This document shows positions 58,008 to 60,000 of a stretch of 60,000 nt of DNA, in pieces. The first letter of the stretch is position 1. Every line of letters starts with the position of its first letter. The notes under the pieces are model-generated. The model was not told the DNA's origin and did no database searches. It was given only the letters and a program-made list of their open reading frames with translations. The DNA is from Chrysomallon squamiferum (Eukaryota > Mollusca > Gastropoda > Neomphalida > Peltospiridae), in contig CM022665.1 of the NCBI GenBank assembly GCA_012295275.1, positions 11,290,476-11,350,475 on the forward strand, written 5' to 3'. The translations under genes were made by a program, and so were the position numbers.

Positions 58008-59124
58008 GTATAAATATATGTGTCTGTGTGTATATACACAAAAATACAAAAATAATAATATAAATATACACGTATATATACATGTATATGTATGTATATA
58101 TATATGTATATGTGTGTGAGTGTTTGTGTATATATATATTTATATATACACACACACACACACATACATACATATACATATACATATACATATATATATA
58201 TACGTGTATATTTATATTATTGTTATTTTTGTGTTTTTATCATAATTATTATTATTACTATTATTATTACATTAAATATGACTGTTATTAACGAACATAT
58301 AGAGTACATATATATCTCTACAAAAGCATTTCTTACTACCTTAGAATATCAACATAAATTAATTTGAATCTGAGGAAGAAAATATAATACTGAAAAAAAA
58401 AGAAAAAAAGAATAGTTTAATAACAACTTATTTTCATTCTGTTAATGCAATAAAGATATATATCTGTCGGTCTGTCTGTCCATCTATGTATATCTGTGTC
58501 TATAATTCTCTATCTCCGTGTCTATCTATATCTATCTATACGTATTTCATAATGATACATATTTCCTGTAACATGTACACAATTAAGGCGGAATCACACA
58601 GAAACACACAGACAAAAGAAAGTTTTAAAAGTTTTTACTATAGCCTTTACATGATGAAAAATTCAGCATTTTACAGTTCATCTGCCATCGTTATAGGGAA
58701 CAATGCGTATCGAAGAGTGGAGGCACGAACCGAAAGACCTGGCTGGATCAGTACACTTAGACCGTTCTTTAGGCTGTCACCTCTTTCCAAACAGCGCCCC
58801 AATATTTGTTTAACAAAGGATATGGTGCTTTCCTATCTGTCAGAAGTTCATTACTTGCTCTCCTGCCAGTCGAAAATAACGACCTTGATATCTTCAAACC
58901 GGTGACATAGCTAAGATATTGCAAATATGGCAATTGCTCCGGGCACCACTTGAAGACGGCACCATTGAGCATGTTCTATTAAACTTTGCAGTTATTTTGT
59001 TGTTTTATTTAATGGTAAAGTTATGTGAAAGGTGGATACCACGGGGGCTATTTTCCGCAGACACACCTCTGCTTTAAACACCCATTTATTTATTTATGTT
59101 TTCTTTGTTTTCTTTTCTTTACAG
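56570..59124. other. Unit C spacer with composite microsatellites
   Basis: GA and TA tracts at 56572-56625, at the place where units A and B carry a MITE. TATA/ACAC composite repeats at 57808-58205. No gene. The frames at 57660-58367 are repeat translations. Confidence 0.75.
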
Positions 59125-59186
59125 CTGACGATCAGGAGTTTATCGAGAAGTCAGTTTACAAAGTGATAAATCGGGCAGATAGATAA
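59125..59186 (+). pseudogene. UBA helix-2 exon remnant, unit C
   Basis: Acceptor CTTTACAG, then DDQEFIEKSVYKVINRADR and TAA (59184-59186). Same stop as in unit B, so the stop predates the B/C duplication. Confidence 0.5.
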
Positions 59187-59215
59187 TTTAAGCAGCAAAT
59201 TTAAACCCGGAGCTG

Positions 59216-59275
59216 AAATAAGGTCGGATTCAATAACCAAGATGTTTTTGAAAACAGAGGAAAGACAGAATGATG
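59216..59275 (+). pseudogene. Short exon before the RING, unit C copy
   Basis: Eleven bases including the ATG used in unit B are missing, but GATG|GTATAC donor is kept. A new ATG at 59242 is in phase with the donor (11 codons). The RING exon it would join lies outside the window. Confidence 0.35.
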
Positions 59276-60000
59276 GTATACAATTTTCAAATAAATTTGT
59301 GTGTGTCAATTAAAGATGTATGTTTTAAGTATGCCAAGACAAAAGGAACGTTAAGTTAAAAATATAAATTATATTATAATGTTTACAAATTTTAATATTA
59401 CGTGCTAGAAGCAAAAATAATAATTTAACGATTCTGTTTTTCGTAACGGATGAAACAAAGATTTAATGGTACCGAATTCACGAAGGGTTTTTTGTATCTT
59501 TATGAAAGAAAACATAATGCAACACAGTTTTTACTAAATACACAAAAGGAAGCAAAAATAATGGTAAATAATAAACATATTTGAAGAAGCAAATAAATGA
59601 GAGGTCGATGAAGAGCGGTTTATGAATTTTGAGTACCAGACAAAAGTAAAAATCAGTGTATAAAAGTTACGAGTTTTAGTTTTCAGCCAAAACAAAACTG
59701 ACCATGTACAGTTTTCCGGATTTCGGGAAATCTGCACCAAATCTGGAAAAACCACAAAATGTTGAACTTACAACCATTTCCCACATTACCTTAAGGTACA
59801 ATTAAGTTATACAATCATGTCAACTCTCACTCAGCCCACTTTCCATTAGCTGTTATTATGTCTACTGAAGTTTGCTGTTTCGATCAATTTCAGGGTTAAT
59901 GTTTACATTCACTATTTCCCAGACTTTTCCATTTTCCGATTGGTCCGTGAAATCGAGGGGTCAACAGTGCATTATGTGTTAAATTGCTGGGAGTATGAAA
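59276..60000. other. Intron before the unit C RING exon
   Basis: Matches 47042-47766 closely. No gene seen. The minus frame 59534-59755 is shared with 47300-47521 through duplication and has no recognisable domain. Confidence 0.6.

Larger units (their letters stand above)
54169..60000. repeat. Tandem duplication unit C (incomplete at window end)
   Basis: Repeats unit B from 41190 to 47766. It lacks the mariner MITE and about 324 bp of the BIR intron (junction at 56128, CAT on both edges in B). By alignment with B, the RING exon should begin about 50 bp beyond the window. Confidence 0.85.

Overview
The window is animal nuclear DNA, strongly AT-rich and full of microsatellites (CT/GA, CA/GT, ATT, GAT, ATGT and ATAC tracts, long A and T runs), with small exons separated by long introns and GT..AG splice sites. 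The genes recognisable here all belong to the inhibitor-of-apoptosis (IAP/BIRC) family. Gene style and repeat content fit a mollusc, plausibly a cephalopod such as an octopus. That assignment is inference. No tRNA, rRNA, CRISPR or bacterial operon structure was seen.

Layout. 1-15.4 kb: no intact gene; two degenerate tandem-repeat blocks (about 160-640 and 7705-8275), many microsatellites, a 330-bp hAT-type MITE with a perfect 8-bp target-site duplication (12122-12451), and an unidentified minus-strand coding-like remnant (13862-14089). 15.48-16.99 kb: a minus-strand IAP relic made of two BIR half-exons, the second with a 20-nt deletion. 20.4-27.1 kb: the one apparently intact gene, on the plus strand. 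It can be spliced in frame into BIR-BIR-UBA-RING, with an odd 5' part that includes an exon resembling ERMARD (DUF4209).

27.5-60 kb is a nested segmental duplication derived from IAP genes. A flanking block D occurs once forward (27.5-30.4 kb) and twice inverted (38.1-41.05 and 51.5-54.0 kb). An inverted copy of the 3' end of the intact gene lies at 31.86-32.56 kb, with the RING exon precisely missing. Three direct copies of an IAP unit follow: A (32.59-about 41 kb), B (41.19-54.17 kb) and C (54.17 kb to the window end). In each unit the BIR exons are on the minus strand. In B and C, UBA- and RING-type exons lie on the plus strand, so the two halves of an IAP now face opposite ways. Unit A has lost half of the BIR, carries a nonsense codon and lacks the UBA/RING segment. 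Units B and C keep an open BIR exon pair plus a possible short last exon with a polyadenylation motif, which would make a BIR-only protein of about 150 residues.

How the parts could work together: the intact gene would encode a cytosolic IAP in which the BIRs bind caspases or IAP-binding-motif proteins, the UBA binds ubiquitin, and the RING acts as an E3 ligase. The duplicated units have separated the binding module (BIR) from the ligase module (RING). Whether they are expressed cannot be told from sequence.
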